A program made the position numbers and the translations under genes. The notes beneath the pieces were generated by a model. It was not told where the DNA came from, did no database searches, and worked only from the letters and a program-made list of their open reading frames with translations. From Tateyamaria omphalii (GTDB lineage: Bacteria > Pseudomonadota > Alphaproteobacteria > Rhodobacterales > Rhodobacteraceae), in NCBI RefSeq assembly GCF_019802125.1, contig NZ_JAHVHT010000001.1:372001-436000 (forward strand): DNA of 64,000 bases. Reading direction: 5' to 3'. Positions 7,684 to 15,228 of the stretch are shown piece by piece; the stretch's first letter is position 1, and each line of letters begins with the position of its first letter.

Positions 7684-8898
7684 ATGGCTGTGACTGCCCG
7701 GATGACGGGGCTTGCCCCCGAGTTGGCCGAGAAAGCGCCGGAGGATCGGCGGATGGTGATCCGCCGCTCGACGATGATCGCACTTATTGCGTTTCTTACG
7801 TTGATCGATCTGTTTGGGGCGCAGGCCTTGCTGCCCACGCTGGTCGAGACCTATGGCGTGTCGCCGGCGGCGATGGGATTTGCGGTCAACGCTTCGACCA
7901 TCGGGATGGCGCTGGCGTCGCTGCTTGTGGCCGTCTTTGCCCGCCGCATTGATCGGAAAAGGGGTATCTGGATCTGTCTGGCGCTGTTGAGCGTGCCCAC
8001 CACGCTCTTGGCTTTTGCCGATGATCTGACGACCTTCACCCTGCTGAGGGTCGTGCAGGGCATGTTCATGTCCGCGGCCTTTACCCTGACGCTGACCTAT
8101 CTGAGCGAGGAGTGTTCGCTGACCGCCGTCGGTGGTGCGATGGCGGCCTATATCACCGGCAATGTGGCGTCGAACCTGTTCGGGCGGCTGATGGCGTCGG
8201 AGATTGCGGGGACGGTTGGCCTGGCCGAAAGCTTTTATGGTTTTGCGGCGTTGAACCTGATCGGAGCGCTGATCGCCTATTTCTATATCGGGGCGCGGGA
8301 CAAGCGTGATGCGGTCGCCGAAGGCGGCGCATCGGTGATCGATGCCTGGGCCGGGCATCTGAAGAATGCGCGGCTGGTGGCGATGGTGGGTGTCGGGTTC
8401 ATTTTGCTTTTCGTGTTCGTTTCGACCTTTACCTACGCAAATTTCGTGCTGGCACAGGCGCCCTTTGCCCTGCCGCAGGAGATGATTGGTGTAGTATATT
8501 TCGTCTTTGCCCCGGCCATTCTGACGACGCCGTTGGCGGCGGCCTCTGTCGCGCGTTTTGGACCGCGGATGAGTTTTCACGGGGCGATGGCGGTGTCACT
8601 GCTGGGGCTCTTGCTGTTGTTGGTACCCGTGTTGGCCATCTTCCTGACCGGGTTGGCGCTGGTTGGAGCGGGGTTGTTTTTTGCCCAGTCCGTGGCAACG
8701 GGCTATGTCGGGCGGACTGCGCGCAGCGATCCGGCGGCGGCCAATGGGCTGTATCTGGCGAGCTACTATCTGGGCGGGATTGTCGGTGCTTTTGTCATCG
8801 GGCAGCTTTTCGTGGCGGAGGGCTGGGCCGCGTCTGTCCTGGTGCTTGTGGGGTTGAGCGCTTTGGCCTGGGCACTGTCGCTGAAGATGGAGCGGTGA
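7684..8898 (+). CDS. MFS transporter
   Basis: A 404-residue protein with about twelve hydrophobic segments. Between helices 2 and 3 is the basic loop ARRIDRKRGIW, a version of the MFS DRxxRR motif A. The first helix contains LIDLFGAQALLPTL. The ATG at 7684 was chosen because GGAAGG lies at 7671-7676; an upstream ATG at 7648 lacks a ribosome binding site. It is a proton-coupled inner-membrane transporter of the drug- or solute-efflux type, with unknown substrate. No linked regulator is present. Confidence 0.87.
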   Translation: MAVTARMTGLAPELAEKAPEDRRMVIRRSTMIALIAFLTLIDLFGAQALLPTLVETYGVSPAAMGFAVNASTIGMALASLLVAVFARRIDRKRGIWICLALLSVPTTLLAFADDLTTFTLLRVVQGMFMSAAFTLTLTYLSEECSLTAVGGAMAAYITGNVASNLFGRLMASEIAGTVGLAESFYGFAALNLIGALIAYFYIGARDKRDAVAEGGASVIDAWAGHLKNARLVAMVGVGFILLFVFVSTFTYANFVLAQAPFALPQEMIGVVYFVFAPAILTTPLAAASVARFGPRMSFHGAMAVSLLGLLLLLVPVLAIFLTGLALVGAGLFFAQSVATGYVGRTARSDPAAANGLYLASYYLGGIVGAFVIGQLFVAEGWAASVLVLVGLSALAWALSLKMER

Positions 8899-8968
8899 TC
8901 CAAAGGACGCCTTGCGGGTTTCTACATTGCAGGCGCGCCTACGGCGCGACGCGATCCATTTTTGCTGA

Positions 8969-8991
8969 CGAGGGGGCTGTCTGCCCCCTCG
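8969..8991. terminator. GC-rich hairpin between convergent genes
   Basis: The nine-base arms CGAGGGGGC and GCCCCCTCG surround the loop TGTCT, between the MFS gene (rightward) and the peptide ABC ATPase (leftward), both of which end here. There is no U-run on either strand, so factor-independent termination is not certain. Position and stability suggest a bidirectional 3' end or a dispersed intergenic hairpin. Confidence 0.5.
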
Positions 8992-9027
8992 AGCTCCCCC
9001 GATCGTATTTTTCATCAGAAGAAGGGT

Positions 9028-10737
9028 TTAAGCGTTTTCGAGGCCTTCGGTGGAGAGCCCTTCGAGTTTGGGCATGAGGCGCAGGAGTTCCTTGGTGTAG
9101 TCGGCCTGCGGGTTCGCGAAGAGTGTTTCGGTGTCGGTGACTTCGACCATTCTGCCCTGCCGCATGACGCCGACGCGGTCACACATCTGGCGGACGACGG
9201 GCAGGTCGTGACTGATGAACAGCGTGGTGAGGCCGAGATGTTCCTGCAAGTCCTTGAGGATGTTGAGCACCTGCGCCTGGATCGAGACGTCGAGGGCGGA
9301 GGTGGGTTCATCGCAGATCAGGAAGCGCGGTTGTGTGGCCAGCGCGCGGGCGATGGAGATGCGTTGGCGCTGGCCACCGGAAAATTCGTGGGGGTATTTG
9401 CGACCCGCTTCGGCGCCGAGGCCGACGCGGTCGAGCAGTTCGTCGACACGGTCCTGGACGGCGGTGCCTTCGAGCAGTTTGTGGTGCAGGACGGGCTCGG
9501 CCACGATGGCGTCCACGCGCATACGCGGGTTGAGCGACGAAAACGGGTCCTGAAAGATCATCTGGATCTGGCGGCGGTAGGCATCGCGTTCGGCCCGCGA
9601 GCCCAATTGCGTGATGTCGGTGCCGTCGAAGTAGATGTGCCCGCCGTCGGTTTGGTAGAGCGTGGCGATCATGCGGGCGACGGTGGATTTGCCGGAGCCG
9701 CTTTCGCCAACGAGGCCGAACACTTCACCCTCGCGGATGTCGAAACTGACCTTGTCCACGGCGGTGAACATCTTGCGCCACGCGGGGATGATGGAGCTGC
9801 GCTGGACGAACTCCTTGGTGATGCTGTCCACCTGCACCAGCGTGCCGGTTTTGGATTTGGGTGGGGTGGGCCAGTTGCGCGCGAGGTCTTCGATCGCAAA
9901 GCGGGTGGAGCGGCCGCCATAGGAGAGTTGCGGGAAGCGGTGGACCTTGAGCGTGGCGCGGGGGACAGCGGCGATGAGCGATTTGGTGTATTCGTGCGCC
10001 GGGGCGCCCATGACCTGTTCGGTGGTGCCCGACTCAACGACTTCGCCCTGGTACATGACGGTGACGCGGTCGGTGGTGTCGGCGATCACGCCCATGTCGT
10101 GGGTGATGAGGATGACGCCGACCTGGCGCTCGCGGGCAAGCTCCTTGATGAGGTCCAGGATCTGGGCCTGGATCGACACGTCGAGTGCGGTGGTGGGCTC
10201 GTCCGCGATGATAACATCCGGCTCTGAGCAGAGGGCGAGGGCGATGACCACGCGTTGCCGCATGCCGCCCGAGAACTGGTGGGGGTATTGTTTGACCCGT
10301 TCTGCCGGGTCGGGAATGCCGACGCGGTCGAGCAGGTCGACGGCGCGGGCCTTGGCCGCCTTGTCGCCGAGTTTGAGGTGCGCTTCGATGGTTTCGGTCA
10401 GTTGGTCCTCGACCGTGAGCAGCGGGTTGAGAGACGTGAGCGGGTCCTGGAAGATCATCGAGATCTTGGCGCCCCGCAGTGCGCGCATGGCCGAAGCGTC
10501 ACGGCCCGAGATCGTGTCGCCCTGGAAGCTGACGGTCCCGCCCGCGATATGTCCCGGCGGGTCGATCAGGCCCATGACGGCGGCGCCTATGGTGGACTTG
10601 CCAGCGCCGGATTCGCCCACAAGCCCGTGGATTTCACCGGGGGCTACCGTGAGGTCGGCGCCGTTGACGGCGACGAAGGTGCCCTTGCGGGTCGGGTAGT
10701 GGACCGAGAGGTCGGAGATATCGAGGAGGGAGGTCAT
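9028..10737 (-). CDS. Dipeptide/oligopeptide ABC transporter, fused double ATPase
   Basis: A 569-residue protein with two complete ABC domains. The first has GESGAGKST, signature FSGGMRQRV and Walker B VIIADEPTTALD. The second has GESGSGKST, signature FSGGQRQRI and Walker B FLICDEPTSALD. It is equivalent to a DppD-DppF fusion and energises peptide uptake at the inner face of the membrane. The ATG at 10737 was chosen for AAGGAGAG upstream and the start MTSLLDISDLSVHYP. The two permeases lie further upstream on the same strand, separated by a 170-base gap plus two small genes on the opposite strand, so it may need its own promoter. Confidence 0.92.
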   Translation of the reverse strand: MTSLLDISDLSVHYPTRKGTFVAVNGADLTVAPGEIHGLVGESGAGKSTIGAAVMGLIDPPGHIAGGTVSFQGDTISGRDASAMRALRGAKISMIFQDPLTSLNPLLTVEDQLTETIEAHLKLGDKAAKARAVDLLDRVGIPDPAERVKQYPHQFSGGMRQRVVIALALCSEPDVIIADEPTTALDVSIQAQILDLIKELARERQVGVILITHDMGVIADTTDRVTVMYQGEVVESGTTEQVMGAPAHEYTKSLIAAVPRATLKVHRFPQLSYGGRSTRFAIEDLARNWPTPPKSKTGTLVQVDSITKEFVQRSSIIPAWRKMFTAVDKVSFDIREGEVFGLVGESGSGKSTVARMIATLYQTDGGHIYFDGTDITQLGSRAERDAYRRQIQMIFQDPFSSLNPRMRVDAIVAEPVLHHKLLEGTAVQDRVDELLDRVGLGAEAGRKYPHEFSGGQRQRISIARALATQPRFLICDEPTSALDVSIQAQVLNILKDLQEHLGLTTLFISHDLPVVRQMCDRVGVMRQGRMVEVTDTETLFANPQADYTKELLRLMPKLEGLSTEGLENA

Positions 10738-10907
10738 TTGTGGATGCTCTCCTTGCGGGCATTTGCCCAGGAAATGGGCGTTATTTCGCGTTCGCAGCAT
10801 TTTTGCTGCGCTGCGGCATCATTTTGATAGGTCATGGACGGGCGCCGTGCCAGCGTAGGGAAAAAGGACCACAGGGAGGACAACCGCGCACAGCGAGGAG
10901 ACCGCCC

Positions 10908-11123
10908 ATGTGCCTGCCGACCGAGGCCCTTGCGGCCTTTCTGAACATCCTGGGGATGGCGTTTGTCACGGGCGACGCCCATGTGATCACGGTTCACGCC
11001 ACGTCTGGGGACGTGCAGTGGCACTACGTGGTCAACGAATGGTGCACGGGTGCGCCACATGCCACGCCAGCGTCTTTCCTTGCGCAGATTGATCCCGAGT
11101 ACGGCACCGAAACGGGCCGCTGA
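10908..11123 (+). CDS. Small protein of unknown function, EWCTGA family member A
   Basis: A 71-residue protein starting MCLPTEALAAF. GAGGAG at 10895-10900 gives a good ribosome binding site. It has a short hydrophobic N-terminal part, then alternating beta-like residues and the motif GDVQWHYVVNEWCTGA. Its first 49 residues align without gaps to the next gene, with about 19 identities including MCL, VH, GDV, W and EWCTGA. There is no clear signal peptide or membrane helix. I do not recognise the family. It lies on the opposite strand inside the peptide ABC transporter locus. The shared cysteines 2 and 46 could bind metal or form a disulfide, which is speculative. Confidence 0.72.
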   Translation: MCLPTEALAAFLNILGMAFVTGDAHVITVHATSGDVQWHYVVNEWCTGAPHATPASFLAQIDPEYGTETGR

Positions 11124-11139
11124 GACAGGAGTATGTGAG

Positions 11140-11334
11140 ATGTGTTTGACAGCCCAGTCGTTCGGGTTGCTTCTGAGCCTTGTGTCCATGAACAACCTGA
11201 CCGTCGAGGAGGGCCGTGTGGTGGTGCATTTGCCGGATGGTGATGTGCATTGGCTGGCCGTGGGGGCCGAGTGGTGCACGGGCGCCGGGGCGGGCGAATT
11301 CGCCTTTGATGTGGAACCGGTGCGCGTCATCTGA
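11140..11334 (+). CDS. Small protein of unknown function, EWCTGA family member B
   Basis: A 64-residue protein starting MCLTAQSFGLLL, 16 bases after member A. AGGAG lies at 11127-11131. It repeats the pattern of member A (VVVH, GDVHW, EWCTGA at residues 44-49) and then diverges into a short acidic C-terminus ending EPVRVI. It is a tandem paralogue, probably cotranscribed with A. Its last eight bases overlap the 3' end of the convergent DppC-type permease. Function unknown; conservation of the pattern between the two copies is the main evidence that both are real genes. Confidence 0.72.
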   Translation: MCLTAQSFGLLLSLVSMNNLTVEEGRVVVHLPDGDVHWLAVGAEWCTGAGAGEFAFDVEPVRVI

Positions 11335-12280
11335 GCCTCGGGTTCAGTGCATCCCGCAACCAATCCCCCAGCAGGTTGACGCTGAGCGCGAGCGCCAAGA
11401 GCGTGCAGGCGGGGAAGAAGAGGATCCACCATTCGCCGGAGAAGAGGAACCCCTGGCCGATGCGGATAAGCGTGCCCAGCGACGGTTGCGTGGGTGGGGC
11501 TCCGACGCCGAGGAAGGAGAGTGTTGCTTCGGCGATGATGGCGAGGGCGAGCGAGATCGTGGCGATGACCAGCACGGGGCTCAGCACGTTGGGCAGAATG
11601 TGGCGGACCATGATGGCGGGGCCGCTGCGACCGATCAGGCGGGCGGCCTGGACGTATTCCTTGCTCTTTTCCACCAAAGTCGCACCACGGACGACGCGGG
11701 CGAATTGGACCCAGTCGGACAGGCCGATGGCGATGATCAGCACCCAGATGGCCATCTGGTCGCGGTATTCGACGGGGGTCACGCCCTTGGCGATGCCGAA
11801 GATCAGCATGGCGACGAGGATGCTGGGGAAGGTCAACTGCACGTCGGCGATGCGCATGATGATCGTCTCGGTCCAGCCGCCGACGTAACCTGCGACGAGA
11901 CCCAGTGTGATGCCGAGGACCATGGCGAAAAGGACGGCGGCGACGCCGACAAAGAGCGAGATACGCATGCCGTAGAGGATGGTGGAGAAGACATCGCGCC
12001 CTTGGTCGTCGGTGCCCAGCCAGAAGGTGTCACCAGTGAAAGCGTTGGGCTCCATCGGTTTGGAAAAGCCGTTCATCAGGTTCAGCGAGGCCGGGTCGAA
12101 CGGGTTGTAAGGGGCGATGAGCGGGGCGAAGACCGCGCCGAGGATCAGCAGGAGTGCGACGGCAAAGCTGATGATGGCGACGGGTGAGCGCTTGAACTGG
12201 TAGTAGAAGTCGCTGTCGGCCCAGCGTTGCAGCCGGGTGGGTGCCTTTGTTGTCGTCGGGGTTTGGGTGGCGTCGGTCAT
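11327..12280 (-). CDS. Peptide ABC transporter permease (DppC/OppC type)
   Basis: A 317-residue inner-membrane protein. After an N-terminal cytoplasmic stretch come six helices. The ATPase-coupling EAA-type loop is present around EYVQAARLIGRSGPAIMVRH, followed by LPNVLSPVLVIATISLALAI. The C-terminus GDWLRDALNPRLR is typical of DppC/OppC. The ATG at 12280 sits two bases after the stop of the DppB gene, with GGAGGAC overlapping that gene's end, so the two permeases are coupled. Together they form the channel used by the fused ATPase and one or both binding proteins nearby. Confidence 0.93.
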   Translation of the reverse strand: MTDATQTPTTTKAPTRLQRWADSDFYYQFKRSPVAIISFAVALLLILGAVFAPLIAPYNPFDPASLNLMNGFSKPMEPNAFTGDTFWLGTDDQGRDVFSTILYGMRISLFVGVAAVLFAMVLGITLGLVAGYVGGWTETIIMRIADVQLTFPSILVAMLIFGIAKGVTPVEYRDQMAIWVLIIAIGLSDWVQFARVVRGATLVEKSKEYVQAARLIGRSGPAIMVRHILPNVLSPVLVIATISLALAIIAEATLSFLGVGAPPTQPSLGTLIRIGQGFLFSGEWWILFFPACTLLALALSVNLLGDWLRDALNPRLR

Positions 12281-12281
12281 T

Positions 12282-13262
12282 TTAGTGTCCTCCCGCCCGG
12301 TCAACGCGCAGGCGCGGGTCGATGGCAAAGTAGAGCAGGTCCACGATCAGGTTGATGCCCACGAACATGACGGAAATCAGCATCAGATAGGCAGCCATAA
12401 CAGGGATATCGACGAACTGGATCGCGTTGATAAAGAGCAGGCCCACGCCCGGCCATTGGAACACCGTTTCTGTGATGATGGCGAAGGCGATGATGCTGCC
12501 CAATTGCAGGCCGGTGACCGTGATCACCGGCACGAGGGTGTTCTTGAGCGCGTGGCGGAAGTTGATGGCGCGTTCCTTGAGCCCACGGGCGCGGGCGAAG
12601 CGGATGTAGTCTTGGCGCAAGACCTCAAGCATCTCGGAACGGACGAGCCGCATGATGAGCGTCATCTGATATAGGCCGAGCGTGATCGCGGGCAGGATCA
12701 GGGCCTTGAGCCCGCTTTCGGTGAGGAACCCGGTGGTCCAGTTCCCTATCCTCACGGTCTCGCCCCGCCCGAAACTGGGCAGCCAGCCCAACTCGACCGA
12801 GAATAGGTAGATCAGCAGGATGCCGATCAGGAAGGTGGGCAGGGACACGCCGATGAGAGAGGCGGACATGATCACGTTAGCCCATAAGCCGTTTCGTCGG
12901 ATGGCCGTGAAGACGCCAAGGGCGATACCAAGGGCGATGGCGAGAAAACCTGAAACAGCGGCCAGTTCCAGGGTAGCAGGCGCGCGTTCCAGCAGGATGT
13001 CTGCCACCGGGCGGCCCTGGCGGTAGCTGACGCCGAAATTGCCCTGCACGGCCCCTTCGAGGAAGCGGTAGTATTGCACGACGAAGGGCTGATCGAGGCC
13101 AAGCTGCGCGCGGAGGCGCTCGACATCCTCGATGGTGCGTTCCTGTCCCAGCATGTTGTCGATGGGGTCGCCCACGAAGCGGAACATGGAGAAGGCGACG
13201 AGGCCTACGACCAGAAGAACGAGAAAGGATTGCGCAACGCGCTGGATGATGAAGGAGAGCAT
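12282..13262 (-). CDS. Peptide ABC transporter permease (DppB/OppB type)
   Basis: A 326-residue inner-membrane protein. It has the typical first helix (MLSFIIQRVAQSFLVLLVVG) and the periplasmic part with ERTIEDVERLRAQLGLDQPF. The coupling loop RFARARGLKERAINFRHALKN is followed by a C-terminal PRLR. The ATG at 13262 was preferred over an in-frame ATG nine codons upstream, because the protein then begins directly at the first helix and AGGG lies seven bases before it. Its binding protein is encoded upstream on the same strand beyond the OmpA-domain gene, which lies on the opposite strand. Confidence 0.92.
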   Translation of the reverse strand: MLSFIIQRVAQSFLVLLVVGLVAFSMFRFVGDPIDNMLGQERTIEDVERLRAQLGLDQPFVVQYYRFLEGAVQGNFGVSYRQGRPVADILLERAPATLELAAVSGFLAIALGIALGVFTAIRRNGLWANVIMSASLIGVSLPTFLIGILLIYLFSVELGWLPSFGRGETVRIGNWTTGFLTESGLKALILPAITLGLYQMTLIMRLVRSEMLEVLRQDYIRFARARGLKERAINFRHALKNTLVPVITVTGLQLGSIIAFAIITETVFQWPGVGLLFINAIQFVDIPVMAAYLMLISVMFVGINLIVDLLYFAIDPRLRVDRAGGH

Positions 13263-13407
13263 CAAGGACCCTGAGTTCGGATGATCCATCGGTTATCCGT
13301 GCAGGCATGAGCGGGGTCAAGCCGATAGCAGTGGCGCCCGCGTGCAGCGTATGGAACCCGCTTGCGGGGCACCGGGTTGATTGGGCGGACAGCACAGGAG
13401 GACTAAG

Positions 13408-15189
13408 ATGCTTTCCCGATTGATGCAGACGGTGTCCATCACCGCCCTTATGCTTGGTACGCCCCCGGTTTTTGCGCAGGACGCAGCAGCCTGTGCCGAA
13501 GGTGAAACGCAGGTTATCACGGACGGTGTGGCGTCTTGCGTGCCCACGGTTGAGGGCGACGCAGGCGTTGCTGTGGATGGAGAGGCGGGTGCGGATGCGC
13601 CCACCGACGAGACCGCAGAAACACCCGCTGAGGAGGCACCTGCGGATGGTGTTGCAGATGCCCCGGTCGAGGAAGCGCCTGCTGAAGAAATGACCGAAAC
13701 GCCTGCGGAGGAAGCGCCGACGGAAGACGTCGTGGAGACGCCAGCCGAAGACGTGCCTGCCGATGACGTTGCGGAAACGCCCGCTGAGGAGGCTCCGGCC
13801 GAGGCGGCGCCGACGGAAGATGTGGTCGAGACCCCGTCTGAGGAAGCGCCGGCTGAGGACGCGGCAGAGACACCTGCCGAAGAGGCGCCGACGGAAGAGA
13901 CTGCTGAAACGCCGGCTGAAGAAGCACCCGCCGAAGGTGTGGCGGAAACCCCTGCGGAAGAGGCGCCGACCGAGGAGGTTGTGGAAACGCCTGCTGAAGA
14001 GGCTCCGGCCGAGGAGGTTGTCGAGACGCCTGCCGAAGAGGCTCCGGCCGAAGAGGTTGTCGAGACGCCTGCCGAAGAGGCGACCGCCGAGGGTGACACG
14101 GAAACGGCAGAAGCTGAGCCCGAAGTTGTGCAGGATGACACAGCCGATACGACCGCTGCGGCCAACGCGCAGGTTGAAACCGAAGCTGCCGCCGCGCCTG
14201 TCACCACCGAGGCGGGCGAAGGTGCAGAGGTCGAGACGGTCACTGAGGAGAGCGCGCGGTCTTCGGACGAGGAGTTTTCCCGTGCGGAGGCGGTGACAGA
14301 AGACGATGACGGTCTGTCGAAGCTTGAGAAGTTTGCGCTCGGTGCCTTGGGTGTCGCTGCTGTCGCTACCATTCTGAACCAGGATGATGACGTGGTTGTG
14401 GCCTCGGACGACCGGGTTGTGCTGCAGGACGGGCAGGGCGGCTACCGCGTGCTCAAGAACGATGACGAGTTGCTGCGCCGCCCCGGCGCGCGCGTGACGA
14501 CCGAGCAGTTCGATGACGGATCGACCCGCACCATCGTCAATCGGGAGGACGGCTCGCGCGTGGTGACGATCCGCTCTGCGTCGGGTCAGACCTTGATGCG
14601 CACGCGCATTCTGCCCGACGGGCGCGAGGTCATGCTGTTCGATGATACACAGACCGTTCAGCCCGTGGATGTGGCGACGCTGCCCACGACCGAGGTGCGT
14701 CCTGCCCTGCGTGCGTCCGATAATGGTGAGTTGCGGGCGGCCCTTGCCGCCTTGGAGAACCCGACTGACCGGACCTATTCACTGCAGCAGGTGCGTCAGA
14801 TCCGGGCTGTACGGAACCTCGTGCCCGAGATCGACGTGGAGGCGGTGAATTTCGAGAGCGGTTCAGCCGTGATCCAGCCGGAAGAGGCGCGTGACCTGGC
14901 CGAGATCGGGCAGTTGATTGCCGATGAGATTGCCGTTGATCCGGGGGCCGTGTTCCTGATCGAAGGGCATACCGATGCTGTGGGTGGCGCGGCCATGAAC
15001 CTTGCCCTGTCGGACCGCCGCGCGGAATCGACTGCACTTGCGTTGACGGAGTATTTTGCCATTCCGCCGGAGAATTTGGTCGTGCAGGGCTATGGTGAGG
15101 CGAATTTGAAAGTGCGCACCAACGCAGCCGAGCGCATCAACCGCCGGGTGGCGGTGCGCAAGATCACACCGTTGCTGCGCGGTCAGTGA
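13408..15189 (+). CDS. OmpA-domain envelope protein with acidic repeat tract
   Basis: A 593-residue protein. Residues 1-24 are a signal peptide ending PPVFAQ. About residues 68-228 are a low-complexity tract built on repeats of the form ETPAEEAPAEEVV. A hydrophobic stretch (LGALGVAAVATIL) lies near residue 310. The C-terminus from about 475 is an OmpA/MotB peptidoglycan-binding domain with NFESGSAVIQPEEA, IEGHTDAVGGAAMNLALSDRRA and INRRVAV. It probably anchors the envelope to peptidoglycan, with the repeat acting as a periplasm-spanning spacer. AGGAGG at 13396-13401 supports the start. It is divergent from dppB and ends in its own terminator. Confidence 0.88.
   Translation: MLSRLMQTVSITALMLGTPPVFAQDAAACAEGETQVITDGVASCVPTVEGDAGVAVDGEAGADAPTDETAETPAEEAPADGVADAPVEEAPAEEMTETPAEEAPTEDVVETPAEDVPADDVAETPAEEAPAEAAPTEDVVETPSEEAPAEDAAETPAEEAPTEETAETPAEEAPAEGVAETPAEEAPTEEVVETPAEEAPAEEVVETPAEEAPAEEVVETPAEEATAEGDTETAEAEPEVVQDDTADTTAAANAQVETEAAAAPVTTEAGEGAEVETVTEESARSSDEEFSRAEAVTEDDDGLSKLEKFALGALGVAAVATILNQDDDVVVASDDRVVLQDGQGGYRVLKNDDELLRRPGARVTTEQFDDGSTRTIVNREDGSRVVTIRSASGQTLMRTRILPDGREVMLFDDTQTVQPVDVATLPTTEVRPALRASDNGELRAALAALENPTDRTYSLQQVRQIRAVRNLVPEIDVEAVNFESGSAVIQPEEARDLAEIGQLIADEIAVDPGAVFLIEGHTDAVGGAAMNLALSDRRAESTALALTEYFAIPPENLVVQGYGEANLKVRTNAAERINRRVAVRKITPLLRGQ
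13609..14091 (+). repeat. Tandem degenerate repeat coding for Glu/Ala/Pro/Thr units
   Basis: Repeated codon blocks encode about a dozen variants of the 13-14 residue unit ETPAEEAP(A/T)E(D/E)V(V/A). The last copies (about 13975-14085) are nearly identical at the DNA level while earlier ones are diverged, as expected from slippage or unequal recombination. Copy number is likely to vary between strains. Confidence 0.85.
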
Positions 15190-15199
15190 TCCGGGAAGG

Positions 15200-15226
15200 C
15201 GGGCGGGGGAGACCCCGCCCGTTTTC
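15200..15226. terminator. Rho-independent terminator of the OmpA-domain gene
   Basis: The nine-base arms CGGGCGGGG (15200-15208) and CCCCGCCCG (15213-15221) enclose the loop GAGA and are followed by TTTTCGTT. It stands 11 bases after the rightward stop and directly before the 3' end of the leftward binding-protein gene. Confidence 0.85.
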
Positions 15227-15228
15227 GT

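Noticed and set aside
8962-10227. 421-codon plus-strand open frame
   Set aside because: It is opposite the double ABC ATPase, whose Walker and signature motifs are complete on the other strand.
13609-14091. Possible CRISPR-like or satellite array
   Set aside because: The repeats are contiguous, codon-phased and without unique spacers, so they are protein repeats.
13317-14372. Long minus-strand open frame with Ser/Ala/Val repeats opposite the OmpA-domain gene
   Set aside because: It is the antisense reading of the Glu/Ala/Pro repeat tract. It has no ribosome binding site or signal peptide, and the plus-strand protein has a clear signal peptide and OmpA domain.
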